A DNA stretch of 64,000 nt from contig SVQK01000044.1 in NCBI GenBank assembly GCA_015065385.1, positions 42,851 to 106,850 on the forward strand, read 5' to 3'. The DNA is from Oscillospiraceae bacterium. Its GTDB lineage: Bacteria > Bacillota > Clostridia > Oscillospirales > CAG-272. Under the pieces are notes generated by a model. It was not told where the DNA came from and searched no databases. It worked only from the letters and a program-made list of their open reading frames with translations. The translations under genes and the position numbers were made by a program. The stretch's first letter is position 1, and the number at the start of each line of letters is the position of its first letter. Shown here in pieces: positions 34,509 to 43,639 of the stretch.

Positions 34509-34537
34509 TTGCGCCCCGGCCCGGTGTGCGGTATAAT
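34509..34537 (+). promoter_or_regulatory. yccF promoter
   Basis: TTGCGC (34509-34514), a 17-bp spacer and TATAAT (34532-34537), 72 bp before the start codon. Confidence 0.78.
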
Positions 34538-34608
34538 GGGTCCGCAGAGAAAAAAGCGCGGCGGATCTCGGATCCGGGCGCCGCGCAGAGGAAAGGGGCA
34601 GTGACTGT

Positions 34609-34986
34609 ATGACGTTTCTCGGCAATCTTCTGTGGCTTGTTTCGGGGGGACTTCTCGTCTCCCTCGGATGGTTCGTTTCGGGGCTTCTGTGGTGCGTCAC
34701 CGTCGTCGGGATCCCGTGGGGGATTCAGTGCTTCAAGTTCGCCAAGCTCTCCCTCGCTCCCTTCGGCAAGGAGGTCATCCCGGGCGGCGGAGCTCCTTCG
34801 CTGATCGCAAACGTGCTCTGGCTGATGATATCCGGTATTCCGATGGCGATGGGCCACGTCGTCGCGGGGGTGATCCTCTGCCTGACGATCATCGGCATCC
34901 CCTTCGGACGTCAGCACTTCAAGCTCGCCGCTCTGGCGCTGACGCCCTTCGGCGCGCGGGTCGCAACGCTCCGCAGAGTGCTCTGA
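34609..34986 (+). CDS. yccF: YccF-family membrane protein
   Basis: A 125-residue integral membrane protein made of two YccF repeats: 'GIPWGIQCFKFAKLSLAPFGKEV' and 'GIPFGRQHFKLAALALTPFGARV', each preceded by hydrophobic helices. The family is widespread and its function is not known. It is a single-gene unit. Immediately downstream (34987) begins the region of R1 copy 2. Confidence 0.9.
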   Translation: MTFLGNLLWLVSGGLLVSLGWFVSGLLWCVTVVGIPWGIQCFKFAKLSLAPFGKEVIPGGGAPSLIANVLWLMISGIPMAMGHVVAGVILCLTIIGIPFGRQHFKLAALALTPFGARVATLRRVL

Positions 34987-35398
34987 TACTATCATAGTGT
35001 GTTCACACTATGAGGAAGAAACCCTACGGGTTTCTGGATCGATGCCCCGCTCGGGGCGGGAGGCACGGGGGGACACCAGCTCAGGCCGCAGTTTTCCCCC
35101 CGTGCGGGGGTTTCCTTGGCCATATAGCATAAGGCGACATTTCGCACCTGTATCCGGATTCGATTCCGAATCCCATGTCCTCGCGCGGACTATGTTGCGT
35201 CAGCCGACACCATGCGATGAATTCCGGCTGCGCCGAAATTCATCGGTTTGCTCTGCCGAGACGGCGCCGCAAACAGCGATCGAAACGCGCATGAAGAGGG
35301 GAGAAACGGGGAAAGCGGTGGGTGTGATCCTCTTTCGTGCGGGGGAAAACAGCTATGCTCCTGCTTCATATACGATTTATCGACTGAGAATAGTATAA
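34984..35398. mobile_element. possible mobile unit containing R1 copy 2
   Basis: The left border GATACTATCATAG and the right border CTGAGAATAGTATAA are imperfectly inverted. The right border is identical over 15 bases to the inverted end of the inserted element at 18196-18210. Just inside the left border is a perfect 9-bp hairpin (CATAGTGTG-TT-CACACTATG, about 34993-35012). No transposase is present. Calling the borders element ends is inference. Confidence 0.4.
35018..35292 (-). repeat. R1 structured repeat, copy 2 (inverted)
   Basis: This is the reverse-orientation copy of 14269-14540. Plus-strand coordinates of the arms are H4 35018-35034, H3 35044-35057, H2 35063-35072 with 35096-35105, H1 35215-35223 with 35237-35245 and H0 35246-35251 with 35269-35274. 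H3 is GCCCC/GGGGC instead of GCCCT/AGGGC. H4 (RNA sense) is GAAACCC/GGGTTTC instead of GAAACGC/GCGTTTC. Both arms change together, so pairing is kept. In the linker, GATTCG-GAAT-CGAATC makes a hairpin where copy 1 can form a CTAAAC/GTTTGG hairpin. Confidence 0.75.
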
Positions 35399-35436
35399 AC
35401 ATCTTTCAGACGCAAAGATTTTGAAAGGAGGCCGGT

Positions 35437-35796
35437 ATGGTCCCATTTGTGGCTGAGTATTTCCATGGGACGGAGATCGAGGAGTTTTTCCGGCAGATCA
35501 TCCCGGTCTCCATGGATATCTGGATCTTCTTCTTCCTCCTCCCGTTCGCGCTGGCCGTGATCGCGCAGATCCTTCTGTGCTTCGGGCGTGGGAAGGTCTG
35601 GACGCGGTTTCTGCCCCTGATGCTGGCGGGGCTGATCTGCGTTCTGGTATTCGCGTCCGTGTATCTCGAATTTCTCCAACCGTTCATCGGCGGATTCCTC
35701 GGGCTGATCCTGCTCGGAACGGCGGCGTTCATCGCGGGGGGCGTAATCCTCGGCTGGATCGTCCGCGCGGCGGTTTACCTGATCGTGAGGAAATAG
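35437..35796 (+). CDS. small membrane protein, three helices, function unknown
   Basis: A 119-residue hydrophobic protein with membrane helices at about 28-50, 58-80 and 84-112. A strong AAAGGAGG precedes the ATG. I do not recognise a family. It is followed by a clear terminator that also closes the convergent ECF-sigma gene. Confidence 0.7.
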   Translation: MVPFVAEYFHGTEIEEFFRQIIPVSMDIWIFFFLLPFALAVIAQILLCFGRGKVWTRFLPLMLAGLICVLVFASVYLEFLQPFIGGFLGLILLGTAAFIAGGVILGWIVRAAVYLIVRK

Positions 35797-35821
35797 AAGA
35801 GGGAGCAAAGCAAATGAAAAG

Positions 35822-35850
35822 AACTGCGGATTTTGGTCCGCAGTTTTTTT
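35822..35850 (+). terminator. terminator after the small membrane protein
   Basis: AACTGCGGA (35822-35830) pairs with TCCGCAGTT (35837-35845) and is followed by an unbroken T-run to 35850. Confidence 0.85.
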
Positions 35851-35882
35851 GGTTGGGGCAGCGGAAAGAGGAGATCCGCCGC

Positions 35883-38450
35883 TTATTTCACTTTCTCGTA
35901 TTCTTCTCTGTCCTGCGTGCCAAAGGCGGCCTTGTAGATCGTAAGTCCCTGCTCGTCCTCGAGGTAGGTGTACTCCACATAGCCGTGATAGCCGTTCTCC
36001 AATCCCTGCGCCTCGTATTTACGGAAGAATCCATCCGCCGCCGGGAAGAAGCCCTCGCCAGTGCCCGTCATTTCCATCAGGAGCCAGATCGCGTTCTTCC
36101 ACGGCTCGCCGCATTCCGTGACGGTGCGCAGGAATTTTACAAGGCCCACGCCCTCCGCGTACCAGAACTCGGTGTGACCCGACCAGTAGCCGAGCCCGCC
36201 TTGCATGTCCGCGACGAGGTGGCGGCAGGCGGGGAACGATCCCACCGGAGTCTCGACGGCTTCGTCCTCGCAGACCTTGATTCTGCCCGAGACGTCCATG
36301 TCACCGTACTGTTTGAACTTCCGATCCTCGGAATAACCCGGAATCCACTTGTCCGACCACAGCGCGCCGAGGGCGAAGTTCACGATGTCATAGAGGAAAT
36401 TGCACCCGACGGCGAACATGTCGAAGCAGCTCTTGCCGTCCTTCCAGAACCAGTCCTTTAGCTCGAAGGAATACGTTCTGTCGCTTTCTCCCAGACAAAG
36501 CGAATCCCCCTTCCTCCACGGGGCATAGAGCTCGAAGAATGTCCAGCGGAGCTTTTCGGTATAGGCCGGATTGAAGACGTCGTCCGTCTCAAAGATACTC
36601 CGCATGACCTTGTTGGCAACGGCGGTGTGAACCTTTTCGCGGCGGGTCTTCGCGGTCCGTTCAGCTCCGGCGAGGTATTTTTCCACGTCGACGAGAATCC
36701 CATTGTCGGGGTTGTCCGGGTCTTCTTTACAGTATCCTTGCCGTGCCGCAAGCGTGTTGCCGTGCCATGTGTCCGTGTTGTATTCCTTGCGGACGAACTG
36801 GACAACGCTTGCCGTCACTTGATCCTCCGATGCGAAGACGATCTCCATGACCTGCTCGTCGTCGACGAGATAGGCGGGATTATCCGCGTGATATTCCCAG
36901 CGGTTTCCGACGGCGAAGGGGATGCGTCCCTCGCCCTCGACCTTGTACGCGGTCAGCACAAAGCGCGTCCCCGCTTTGCGGTCGGTCTGCTCTACGATGC
37001 CGACGCCGGGGGCGATGACAGTTTGTGTCCTGTAGTCGCCGTTAACCTCAAAGATAAGGCAATTCTCAAATGTCCCGGCGGGTGTGGTGACGGGCTTGTC
37101 CGCCGCGCGGCAGGTGAGGGTGGTTCTGCCGTCCGATGCGGTTTTTTTGACTCCCGGCTGCAACGCCGGGTCGTCGATCAGCTCGTCGCAGCGGGAGAGC
37201 CAGAACATCGGAGAAAGCTCGAGATCCCAGAAGAGTTCTCCCGCACGGTACCCCGGCTCGTCCCAGAAATACCATTTTCCGCCGATCTTCCGGTAGGTCT
37301 CGCCCATGTTGCCGATGCCCGCATTCGTCACCCCTGCCGCCACCGCCTCCGCGAGCTTTTTCTCCGTCCGAATCGCGGCGAGAGCGTTGGCGTAATAAAC
37401 GTTGGAGGGTTCCAGAACTTCGAGCACCTTGTCGAACGCCGCGAATGCGTCCTCCATCCTGTTCGCGTGCCGGTATTCATAGCCGAGCCAGAACCACGCA
37501 TAGCCGAGGGCTTTCCGGAATCCGCCCGCTTCGAGTTCCGGGATGGTTTCGAGAAAATACCGGATGGATTTCTCGCTTTTGACGTCCGTGTACCCGTGCG
37601 AGACGATTGCCTCCATCACGTCCTCGTTGTGTCCCTTGATCGCCGCTTCCTTGATCTCCTTGTACACCTCATCGTTCGCCTTTCCGGGAATCCACCACGC
37701 GGCGCGGAGCCAGACATCGGCCAGCATATGCTGTTTTTCCTTTGATTCCTCGAGCGACTCCACTGCCGCGAGGACGTTTTCGTATTCCTCCTCGAAGCCT
37801 GTCTTGTCACTTCTGAGCTGCCAGAGCTTCAGCTCCTCGACCTGCCGCATCACGCGGGAGACGAGGGTTTCGTTTTCGTTGTATTCCTTTTCCACGATTC
37901 CGTATCCTTTCCGCAATTGTTTTCGCCCCTCCGCGAGCCGCCATTTCACCGTTCCCACCGGTACGGAAAGCAAATCGGCGATCTCCGCGACGGAATACCC
38001 TTCGAAATAGTGGAGCCGGATCGTCTCGCGGAGCTTTTCGCCCAGCGCGTCCACCAAAGCGTGAAGCTCCTCGTCATTTTCCGTTGAGATCAGCGCGGAC
38101 AGCTCCGGATCGGGATTGTCAGCCATCTCTTCGTTTTCGACGAGGTGAAGCGAGATATCCGGAACGACGCTGCGGTACCGGGTGAGGAGCGCCATGGCGC
38201 AGTTTTTCGCAATGGCGCAGACCCAGGGCCTGAACTTCGAGCGGTCGCGCAGGGAATCGAGGCGCATCCACGCAGAGACAAAGGCGTCCTGTGAGGCGTC
38301 CTCGGCGGTGAAGCGGCTGCCCGTGACGCGCTTCGCCGTGTTCATCACCGCGTTTTCGTGGCGCATCACCAGCTCTTCAAACGCGCCGCTTTCGCCGAGC
38401 AGACAGATTTCGACCAGCGTTTCGTCGTTCATGACCGCGTATTTCGTCAT
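35883..38450 (-). CDS. ECF-type sigma factor fused to a ~660-residue sensor-like extension
   Basis: The first ~190 residues are a complete ECF sigma factor. Region 2 contains 'AEDASQDAFVSAWMRLDSL' and 'SKFRPWVCAIAKNCAM'; region 4 contains 'LHYFEGYSVAEIADLLSVPVGTVKWRLAEGRKQL'. A helical, TPR-like region (about 200-390) follows. Two similar beta-rich modules come next, recognisable by 'TPAGTFENCLIFEV...VIAPGVGIVEQ' and 'TPVGSFPACRHLVAD...WYAEGVGLVKF'. At 855 residues it is over four times a normal ECF factor. No membrane segment or anti-sigma gene is visible, so the extension may itself sense or restrain the sigma part. AAGGAG precedes the ATG. Confidence 0.82.
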   Translation of the reverse strand: MTKYAVMNDETLVEICLLGESGAFEELVMRHENAVMNTAKRVTGSRFTAEDASQDAFVSAWMRLDSLRDRSKFRPWVCAIAKNCAMALLTRYRSVVPDISLHLVENEEMADNPDPELSALISTENDEELHALVDALGEKLRETIRLHYFEGYSVAEIADLLSVPVGTVKWRLAEGRKQLRKGYGIVEKEYNENETLVSRVMRQVEELKLWQLRSDKTGFEEEYENVLAAVESLEESKEKQHMLADVWLRAAWWIPGKANDEVYKEIKEAAIKGHNEDVMEAIVSHGYTDVKSEKSIRYFLETIPELEAGGFRKALGYAWFWLGYEYRHANRMEDAFAAFDKVLEVLEPSNVYYANALAAIRTEKKLAEAVAAGVTNAGIGNMGETYRKIGGKWYFWDEPGYRAGELFWDLELSPMFWLSRCDELIDDPALQPGVKKTASDGRTTLTCRAADKPVTTPAGTFENCLIFEVNGDYRTQTVIAPGVGIVEQTDRKAGTRFVLTAYKVEGEGRIPFAVGNRWEYHADNPAYLVDDEQVMEIVFASEDQVTASVVQFVRKEYNTDTWHGNTLAARQGYCKEDPDNPDNGILVDVEKYLAGAERTAKTRREKVHTAVANKVMRSIFETDDVFNPAYTEKLRWTFFELYAPWRKGDSLCLGESDRTYSFELKDWFWKDGKSCFDMFAVGCNFLYDIVNFALGALWSDKWIPGYSEDRKFKQYGDMDVSGRIKVCEDEAVETPVGSFPACRHLVADMQGGLGYWSGHTEFWYAEGVGLVKFLRTVTECGEPWKNAIWLLMEMTGTGEGFFPAADGFFRKYEAQGLENGYHGYVEYTYLEDEQGLTIYKAAFGTQDREEYEKVK

Positions 38451-38573
38451 GTCGGTCTCCTTTTCGGGGGTATTTTTCGGGGTTCATAAAGGTAGATGCA
38501 GAATCGGGGGAAAAGGTTGGGTGATGAAGCTCTTTTTTCAAAAAAAGGTGAATCGATTCCTTCCGGCGAAAGA

Positions 38574-38605
38574 AAGGAACCGACAGTCTCCCATCGGCTC
38601 CTTTT
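38574..38605 (-). terminator. terminator of the GH38 gene
   Basis: On the minus strand AAAAGGAGCCGA pairs with TCGGTTCCTTT (plus 38594-38605 and 38574-38584, one mismatch) and runs into TCTTTC. Confidence 0.65.
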
Positions 38606-38617
38606 ATCTTTATTCAC

Positions 38618-41600
38618 TTATTCCGCCAGGAACACCTGGAACATGTAGATTCTCGCGGTGGGATCGCGGTGCTGGGTGGCCCGGTCGATCCAGAGGCGGA
38701 AGTACCGGCCCTCGACGGCGGGGAAGTCGCGCAGGGTCTGGTTGTCCTTGTTGCCCTCGACGGAGTCCACCGTGGTCCACTCGTCGCCCTCGTTCACCTT
38801 CACCTGCAGGCTGAAATCGCGGGTGTTGTAGCCGGGGCTTTCGACCGCGCCGCCGTGCATCACGAACCAGCGGTTGACCTTGTACACCTCGCCGGCGTCC
38901 ACTTCGAGCCAGAGCTTGCCGCTTTCGTCCATGGCGCACCACTTGGTCCGGTCGTTTCCATTGACCGCGTTGCAGGCCATCTCGCGCGCGTTGAACTCGT
39001 GGATCGCCTTCGCGGGCTTATTCAGAAGGATATCGTGACCGAGCTTTTCGGCCTTGATCCTCACGGTGACGTCGCGGTCGGGCATCTTGATCACCGCCGC
39101 GGGACCGTATTCCGCCGCGATGCAGTCGCCGTCCCATCCCTCGAAGATATAGCCGTCGTCGTACTGGCTCGTGCGGACGAGGGCGGTCTTGCCGGTCTGG
39201 TAGGAGTACTTCGTCTCATGGCCCGCGCAGTTCACGAGGGTGAGCGTGTGAACGGGCGCGTCGGAGACTTCCACCCGGTCGTAGAGGTCGCACCACGGAG
39301 CGAGCTTTTCGGCCTCGAAGGACGCGGTCGCCGCCGTCACGATGATGTTTTCGTCCTCGGGCAGGGTCAGGGTCTTTTCGCCGTTCACCGGGATCTCGTA
39401 CCGGAAGAAGTAGGCGAAGAGATAGAGACGGTCGCCGTCCTTGTCATGGGTGTGGGTGAAGGTCTTGGCGATCTCATCGCGCTTGATGAGCGGGGTCTTG
39501 CCGTTCACAAGCTGCTCCCACGCGCCGACGTTGTCGTGGAAGTCCTCGACCGGGACGCAGAGTTCCTTTCCGTCCAGCTTGAACTTTGCGCAGGTGTCGC
39601 CCTTTCCGGAGGCCGCGAGGATGGAAACGCTCGTCGCGCCTTCGGGGATTTCGATCGTCTGACCGCAGCAGGCGACGGCGTTCGGCTCGGTGGCGGGGGC
39701 GAGGGTGAAGGGAACGCCGGAGGAGACGATCTTCTCGTCCCAGAGCTCCTTCGGGCAGGCGATGCCCTGCGCGTAGTCGCCGCATTCCGGATGGTGGTTG
39801 CAGGAGGTGATCTTCTTGTTGTAGGGCAGCGCGATCGCCTCGAACTTCGCAGGAGCGACGGCGCAGGCGGGGGCCTCAAGCTCCACGGCGAAGGTTCGGA
39901 CGCCGTACTTGCCGAAATCGACGGTCAGGGTGTTTCCGTCGAACGGAACGGGCGCGATCTCGTCCTCGTAGCCGTTGGTCTCGGTGACGGAGGCGAGCTT
40001 GGCGGCGAAGGTCAGCTTCACGTCCTTCAGCTCATGACCGACGGTGTTCTGGACGCGGACGATGATCCGGCTGCCCTTCTCCTCCTTCTTGACCGCGCGG
40101 ATGATCGCCGCGTCGTCGGAGACGGAGACGAGGGAGAGGACCTTTGCCGCTCCGGCATGCTTCGACGTGCAGAAGGACATCTGGGGCTGATTGAGCTGTG
40201 CGGCTTCCTTCGTGGTCTCGCCGGTCCGGGGACCCTTGTGGCCCATGATGGAATAGGTGAAGAGGTTCAGGCCCATATCCTGCCAGTCCTGACCGGAATC
40301 CGGGGAGAACTGCGCGAGCGGGGTGTGGATGAGGGTGAGGCGGAGGGTGTTGTCGTTCGGCTTGTCCATGCCGTACTTGCAGTCGTTGAGGATGGAGACG
40401 CCGTAGCTCTCGTCCTCAGCCGTGAGATCCGCCCACTGATGGACGACGTGCTGATAGTACGGGAAGGAATCCGTGTTGCCGGAGTCGATCGCGCCGAGTC
40501 CGAGGTCGAAAGCCGCCTTCGGGTTGGATACGGCAAGCGGGAAGGCGGCGCGGAGGTTGGAGGCTCTCTCGAACCAGTCCACCTTACAGGCGACGTCCAC
40601 GCGCTGTCCGCCGGAGGTGAGGCGCACGGTCTGCTCGAAGGTGGAACCGCCGTGCGTACGGGTGATTCTCAGGGAGCAGACGGCGGGACCGTTCTCCGCG
40701 ATCTCGATCTTCACGTTGTCCTTCACGCGGATGGGAGTCTCGAGGGAGTCCGTCCAGACCAGCTCCCACGACGGCCAGTTCTGGGAGGTGTCGGGGCCGA
40801 TCTCAAGACCCGCGGGAGCCGAGAGAAGTTCGGTGTTTCCGTTCGCCTTATCGATGATGGAGCAGATATCGCCGTTTTCGTCGATCGTGACGCGGTACCG
40901 CTCGTTCTCGACCGTGCGGTCGTCAAGGGAGACGCAGACGGCGGGAGCGAGGGCGGAGGGCTCGTCGGATTCCCGGATATCGAACACGGCGCAGGAGACG
41001 GCGGGCGTCTTGGCCGCGAATTTCAGCGTCTTCGTTTCGGCGTCGTACTGGGCTGGGACTTCGCATCCGCACGGCGCGAACACGCGGACGTACTTCTTTC
41101 CGGCGGTGTACGGGGAGACCGTGACCACGTCGTTCCGGGCGACGGAGACGGGATTGTAGACGATCACGGGCGTGCCCTCCACTCCGGTGTCGAGCGCTTT
41201 TGCCGCGCCGCCGACCGCCCGGGTCAGCTCAGCCGCGAACATGTTGAGGGCGATGACGTAATCGTTGTAGGTGAAGACGTAGGCCGAGGCGATGGAGGTG
41301 CCGGGCAGATCGTCGTGGAACTGATGCCACAGGAAGGTCTGCCATGCGGTGAGGAGTCTCTCCCCGGGATATTCGGACGCGCCGAGCCATGCCGCGAGGA
41401 CCGCCGCTCTCTCCGCGGAGTCCGCCAGAAGCTCGTTCTTCCGGTTCCATCTCTTGTTGATGGTGTGGGAAGTGACAGCTCCGGAGCCGTGGGGGATCAG
41501 AAGCTCGCCGTCATAGGTCGGGAGCGCGTCGAACTCTTCGGGGGTGAGGTCGTTGAAAATGTCGTCGGTGGAAGCCGCGATGACCTTGTAGAGGTTCTCG

Positions 41601-42433
41601 CCGTTTCTGTCGATGGCCTCGTTCAGCATCTTCGCGGAGATCTCCTTGCAGGATCCGCCGTAGTCGCCGGTGCCGAAGTACATGGAGCGGGACGGGACGC
41701 CGGTGTATTTCTCGTTGTGCTCGATGGCGCGGAGGTATTCCTCGCGTTCGCCTACGGGACGCTCGTCCGTTCTGTGTTCCGGACCGAAGCCGCGGTCGAA
41801 GTTGTAGGTGTAGTCGCCTTCCAGAAGGGAGACCGCGACACCCTTGCCGTCCGGGCCGATCCACTTGCCGAGGTCCATGCGCGGCTTGCGCTTTTCACGC
41901 GGGACGTCGCGCGGCTCGGGCTCGGGGCGGGTCACGGTGCCGTCCTCGTTGTAGATCGGAGAGCCGACGCCCCAGACCAGCTTCTGTGTGGAGAATCCGT
42001 TGAGTCCCATGTGCGCCTCGATGGAGGGCAGGGCATAGCGGAATCCGAAGCAGTCGGTCAGGAAGATATCGGTGCTCTTCTTGCCGAATTCCTTTTCAAA
42101 GAAGCCGTTCCCGTAGAGGATCTGGCGCATCAGGGCTTCGGAGGAAGGCACGTTCGCGTCCATGGCGTCCCATGTGGAGCCGGCGACGTTCCAGCGTCCG
42201 TCCGCGATATAGCCCTTGAGCTTTTCGTAGAGGTCGGGGTAGTATTCCTTCGCCAGCTTGTAGCGGAAGGCTCCCTCGAAGTTCATGCGGTAGTGGGGAT
42301 ATTTGTCCATCAGTTCGAAATTGCGCTCGAGGGTGTTCTTCACGCAGTCCCGGATGGTATCCTGAATGGTCCAGTTCCACTGCGTGTCAAGATGCGCGTT
42401 GGCGACGCAGTAGAGCTTTTTCTGCTTTTCCAT
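38618..42433 (-). CDS. GH38-family alpha-mannosidase with C-terminal F5/8-type (CBM32-like) domain
   Basis: A 1271-residue cytoplasmic glycosidase. The zinc motif AHLD (His14, Asp16), the region with Asp89 and the nucleophile motif 'TDCFGF' (Asp127) mark GH38. 'GSGAVTSHTINKRWNRKNE' and the middle beta domains also fit. Near residues 1070-1130 a short module with 'GYIFEGWDGD...MPDRDVTVRIKAE' resembles InlB-type or Gly-Trp repeats. The final ~140 residues ('AVNGNDRTKWCAMDESGKLWLEVDAGE...') form a discoidin/CBM32-like domain. Surface-style modules without a signal peptide are odd. The start at 42433 is chosen from the family N-terminus and a GGAG site. Confidence 0.9.
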   Translation of the reverse strand: MEKQKKLYCVANAHLDTQWNWTIQDTIRDCVKNTLERNFELMDKYPHYRMNFEGAFRYKLAKEYYPDLYEKLKGYIADGRWNVAGSTWDAMDANVPSSEALMRQILYGNGFFEKEFGKKSTDIFLTDCFGFRYALPSIEAHMGLNGFSTQKLVWGVGSPIYNEDGTVTRPEPEPRDVPREKRKPRMDLGKWIGPDGKGVAVSLLEGDYTYNFDRGFGPEHRTDERPVGEREEYLRAIEHNEKYTGVPSRSMYFGTGDYGGSCKEISAKMLNEAIDRNGENLYKVIAASTDDIFNDLTPEEFDALPTYDGELLIPHGSGAVTSHTINKRWNRKNELLADSAERAAVLAAWLGASEYPGERLLTAWQTFLWHQFHDDLPGTSIASAYVFTYNDYVIALNMFAAELTRAVGGAAKALDTGVEGTPVIVYNPVSVARNDVVTVSPYTAGKKYVRVFAPCGCEVPAQYDAETKTLKFAAKTPAVSCAVFDIRESDEPSALAPAVCVSLDDRTVENERYRVTIDENGDICSIIDKANGNTELLSAPAGLEIGPDTSQNWPSWELVWTDSLETPIRVKDNVKIEIAENGPAVCSLRITRTHGGSTFEQTVRLTSGGQRVDVACKVDWFERASNLRAAFPLAVSNPKAAFDLGLGAIDSGNTDSFPYYQHVVHQWADLTAEDESYGVSILNDCKYGMDKPNDNTLRLTLIHTPLAQFSPDSGQDWQDMGLNLFTYSIMGHKGPRTGETTKEAAQLNQPQMSFCTSKHAGAAKVLSLVSVSDDAAIIRAVKKEEKGSRIIVRVQNTVGHELKDVKLTFAAKLASVTETNGYEDEIAPVPFDGNTLTVDFGKYGVRTFAVELEAPACAVAPAKFEAIALPYNKKITSCNHHPECGDYAQGIACPKELWDEKIVSSGVPFTLAPATEPNAVACCGQTIEIPEGATSVSILAASGKGDTCAKFKLDGKELCVPVEDFHDNVGAWEQLVNGKTPLIKRDEIAKTFTHTHDKDGDRLYLFAYFFRYEIPVNGEKTLTLPEDENIIVTAATASFEAEKLAPWCDLYDRVEVSDAPVHTLTLVNCAGHETKYSYQTGKTALVRTSQYDDGYIFEGWDGDCIAAEYGPAAVIKMPDRDVTVRIKAEKLGHDILLNKPAKAIHEFNAREMACNAVNGNDRTKWCAMDESGKLWLEVDAGEVYKVNRWFVMHGGAVESPGYNTRDFSLQVKVNEGDEWTTVDSVEGNKDNQTLRDFPAVEGRYFRLWIDRATQHRDPTARIYMFQVFLAE

Positions 42434-42539
42434 TGGCTTAAAGTCTCCTTTTTTCTTGTTTTTTCGGAGTTCTCCCCATTCTAACACAGAAGGGGGACGA
42501 ATTGGTGACAAATTTATTAACTTTGGCGGGAAAATGAAA

Positions 42540-43499
42540 TTATTTCGATTCCCAGCGTTCCCGCAGCAGGGAGACGGCCTCGTCCGCCAGTTTTTCCCCG
42601 TCCTTCATGACGCCGCCCTCGTCCGGCCACAGTCGGATCGCGTCTTCGTACCGCCGGAACCAGATCATCTGCCGCTTGGCGTAGTGCCGGGTGGCCAGCT
42701 TGATCTGCGCGGATACCTCGTCAAGGGAGCAGTCCCCGCTGAAATACGGCAGGAATTCCTTGTATCCGATGGCCTGCGCGGCGGTTTTCGAAACGGGGCG
42801 TCCCGTGCGGAGCAGCTCCCGCGCCTCCTCCTCCAGTCCCGCCTCCATCATCAGATCCACCCGCCGCTCGATCCGGTCGTAGAGCAGGGCGCGGTCCTCA
42901 AAGGTCAGAATCAGGGGCGCGTCGTCGTAGGGGGAGTCTCCCGCGGTCTGCATCCGGTCGGTCTCGGTCTTGGTCATCCCCGTGGTTTCGCAGATCTCGA
43001 GGGCCCGGACGACCCGCTTGACGTTGTTCATGTGGATGGCGTCCGCGGCGTCCGGATCAACGGCACGGAGCCTCGCGTGCAGGGCGGCGTTTCCGTATTC
43101 CTCGGCGTAGGCATAGAGGGAAGCTCTCAGCGCTTCGTCCGGCGCTTCCTGAGAGAAGGAGGTGATGGTCATGACCGCGTCCCGGTACAGTCCCGTGCCT
43201 CCGCAGAGAATGGGCAGCTTTCCCCGGGCGGCGACGTCCTCGATCACCGGGGCCGCCATCCGCGCGTAATCCGCCGCCGAAAACTCCTCCGACGGATCGG
43301 CGATATCGAACATGTGATGGGGAACGCCCTCCCGTTCGGCCATGTCCGGCGTGGCGGTCCCGATATCCATGCCCCGGTACAGCTGCATGGAATCGCAGGA
43401 AATCACCTCGCCGCCGAGCCGCTTCGCCAGACGCACCGCCAGCCCGGTTTTCCCCGACGCCGTGGGGCCGAGCACCGAGACGGTCCTGATTTTGTCCAT
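42540..43499 (-). CDS. miaA: tRNA dimethylallyltransferase
   Basis: Adds the dimethylallyl group to A37 of tRNAs reading UNN codons. The P-loop is GPTASGKT, followed by 'ISCDSMQLYRGMDIGTATP', 'PILCGGTGLYRDAV' and 'ATRHYAKRQMIWFRR', all conserved. At 319 residues the length is normal. The start at 43499 has GGAGGGAGCA directly before it; the frame is open 21 codons upstream without coding character. It has its own promoter and faces away from apbE. Confidence 0.96.
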   Translation of the reverse strand: MDKIRTVSVLGPTASGKTGLAVRLAKRLGGEVISCDSMQLYRGMDIGTATPDMAEREGVPHHMFDIADPSEEFSAADYARMAAPVIEDVAARGKLPILCGGTGLYRDAVMTITSFSQEAPDEALRASLYAYAEEYGNAALHARLRAVDPDAADAIHMNNVKRVVRALEICETTGMTKTETDRMQTAGDSPYDDAPLILTFEDRALLYDRIERRVDLMMEAGLEEEARELLRTGRPVSKTAAQAIGYKEFLPYFSGDCSLDEVSAQIKLATRHYAKRQMIWFRRYEDAIRLWPDEGGVMKDGEKLADEAVSLLRERWESK

Positions 43500-43532
43500 T
43501 GCTCCCTCCGCGCGATTTAAGCGATTTCTTCC

Positions 43533-43562
43533 ATTATACCATACTGCCTTCCCCTTTGTCAA
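43533..43562 (-). promoter_or_regulatory. miaA promoter
   Basis: On the minus strand TTGACA (plus 43557-43562), an 18-bp spacer and TATAAT (plus 43533-43538), with an extended TGG before the -10. Confidence 0.85.
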
Positions 43563-43604
43563 ATCGGGGGAGTTAGCGACCGCTTACCGGCTGCGGAAAC
43601 CCTC

Positions 43605-43633
43605 TTGACAACGGGCGGCGATCGTGTTATGAT
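43605..43633 (+). promoter_or_regulatory. apbE promoter, probably giving a leaderless message
   Basis: TTGACA (43605-43610), a 17-bp spacer and TATGAT (43628-43633). The only good start codon is at 43640, where transcription would be expected to begin, and no Shine-Dalgarno fits between. Confidence 0.75.
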
Positions 43634-43639
43634 GAATCC

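Noticed and set aside
38669..42484. A 1271-codon plus-strand frame opposite the mannosidase gene
   Set aside because: It mirrors the real gene codon for codon in high-GC DNA, has a Gly/Val/Arg-rich nonsense composition and no ribosome site; the minus frame has clear GH38 motifs.
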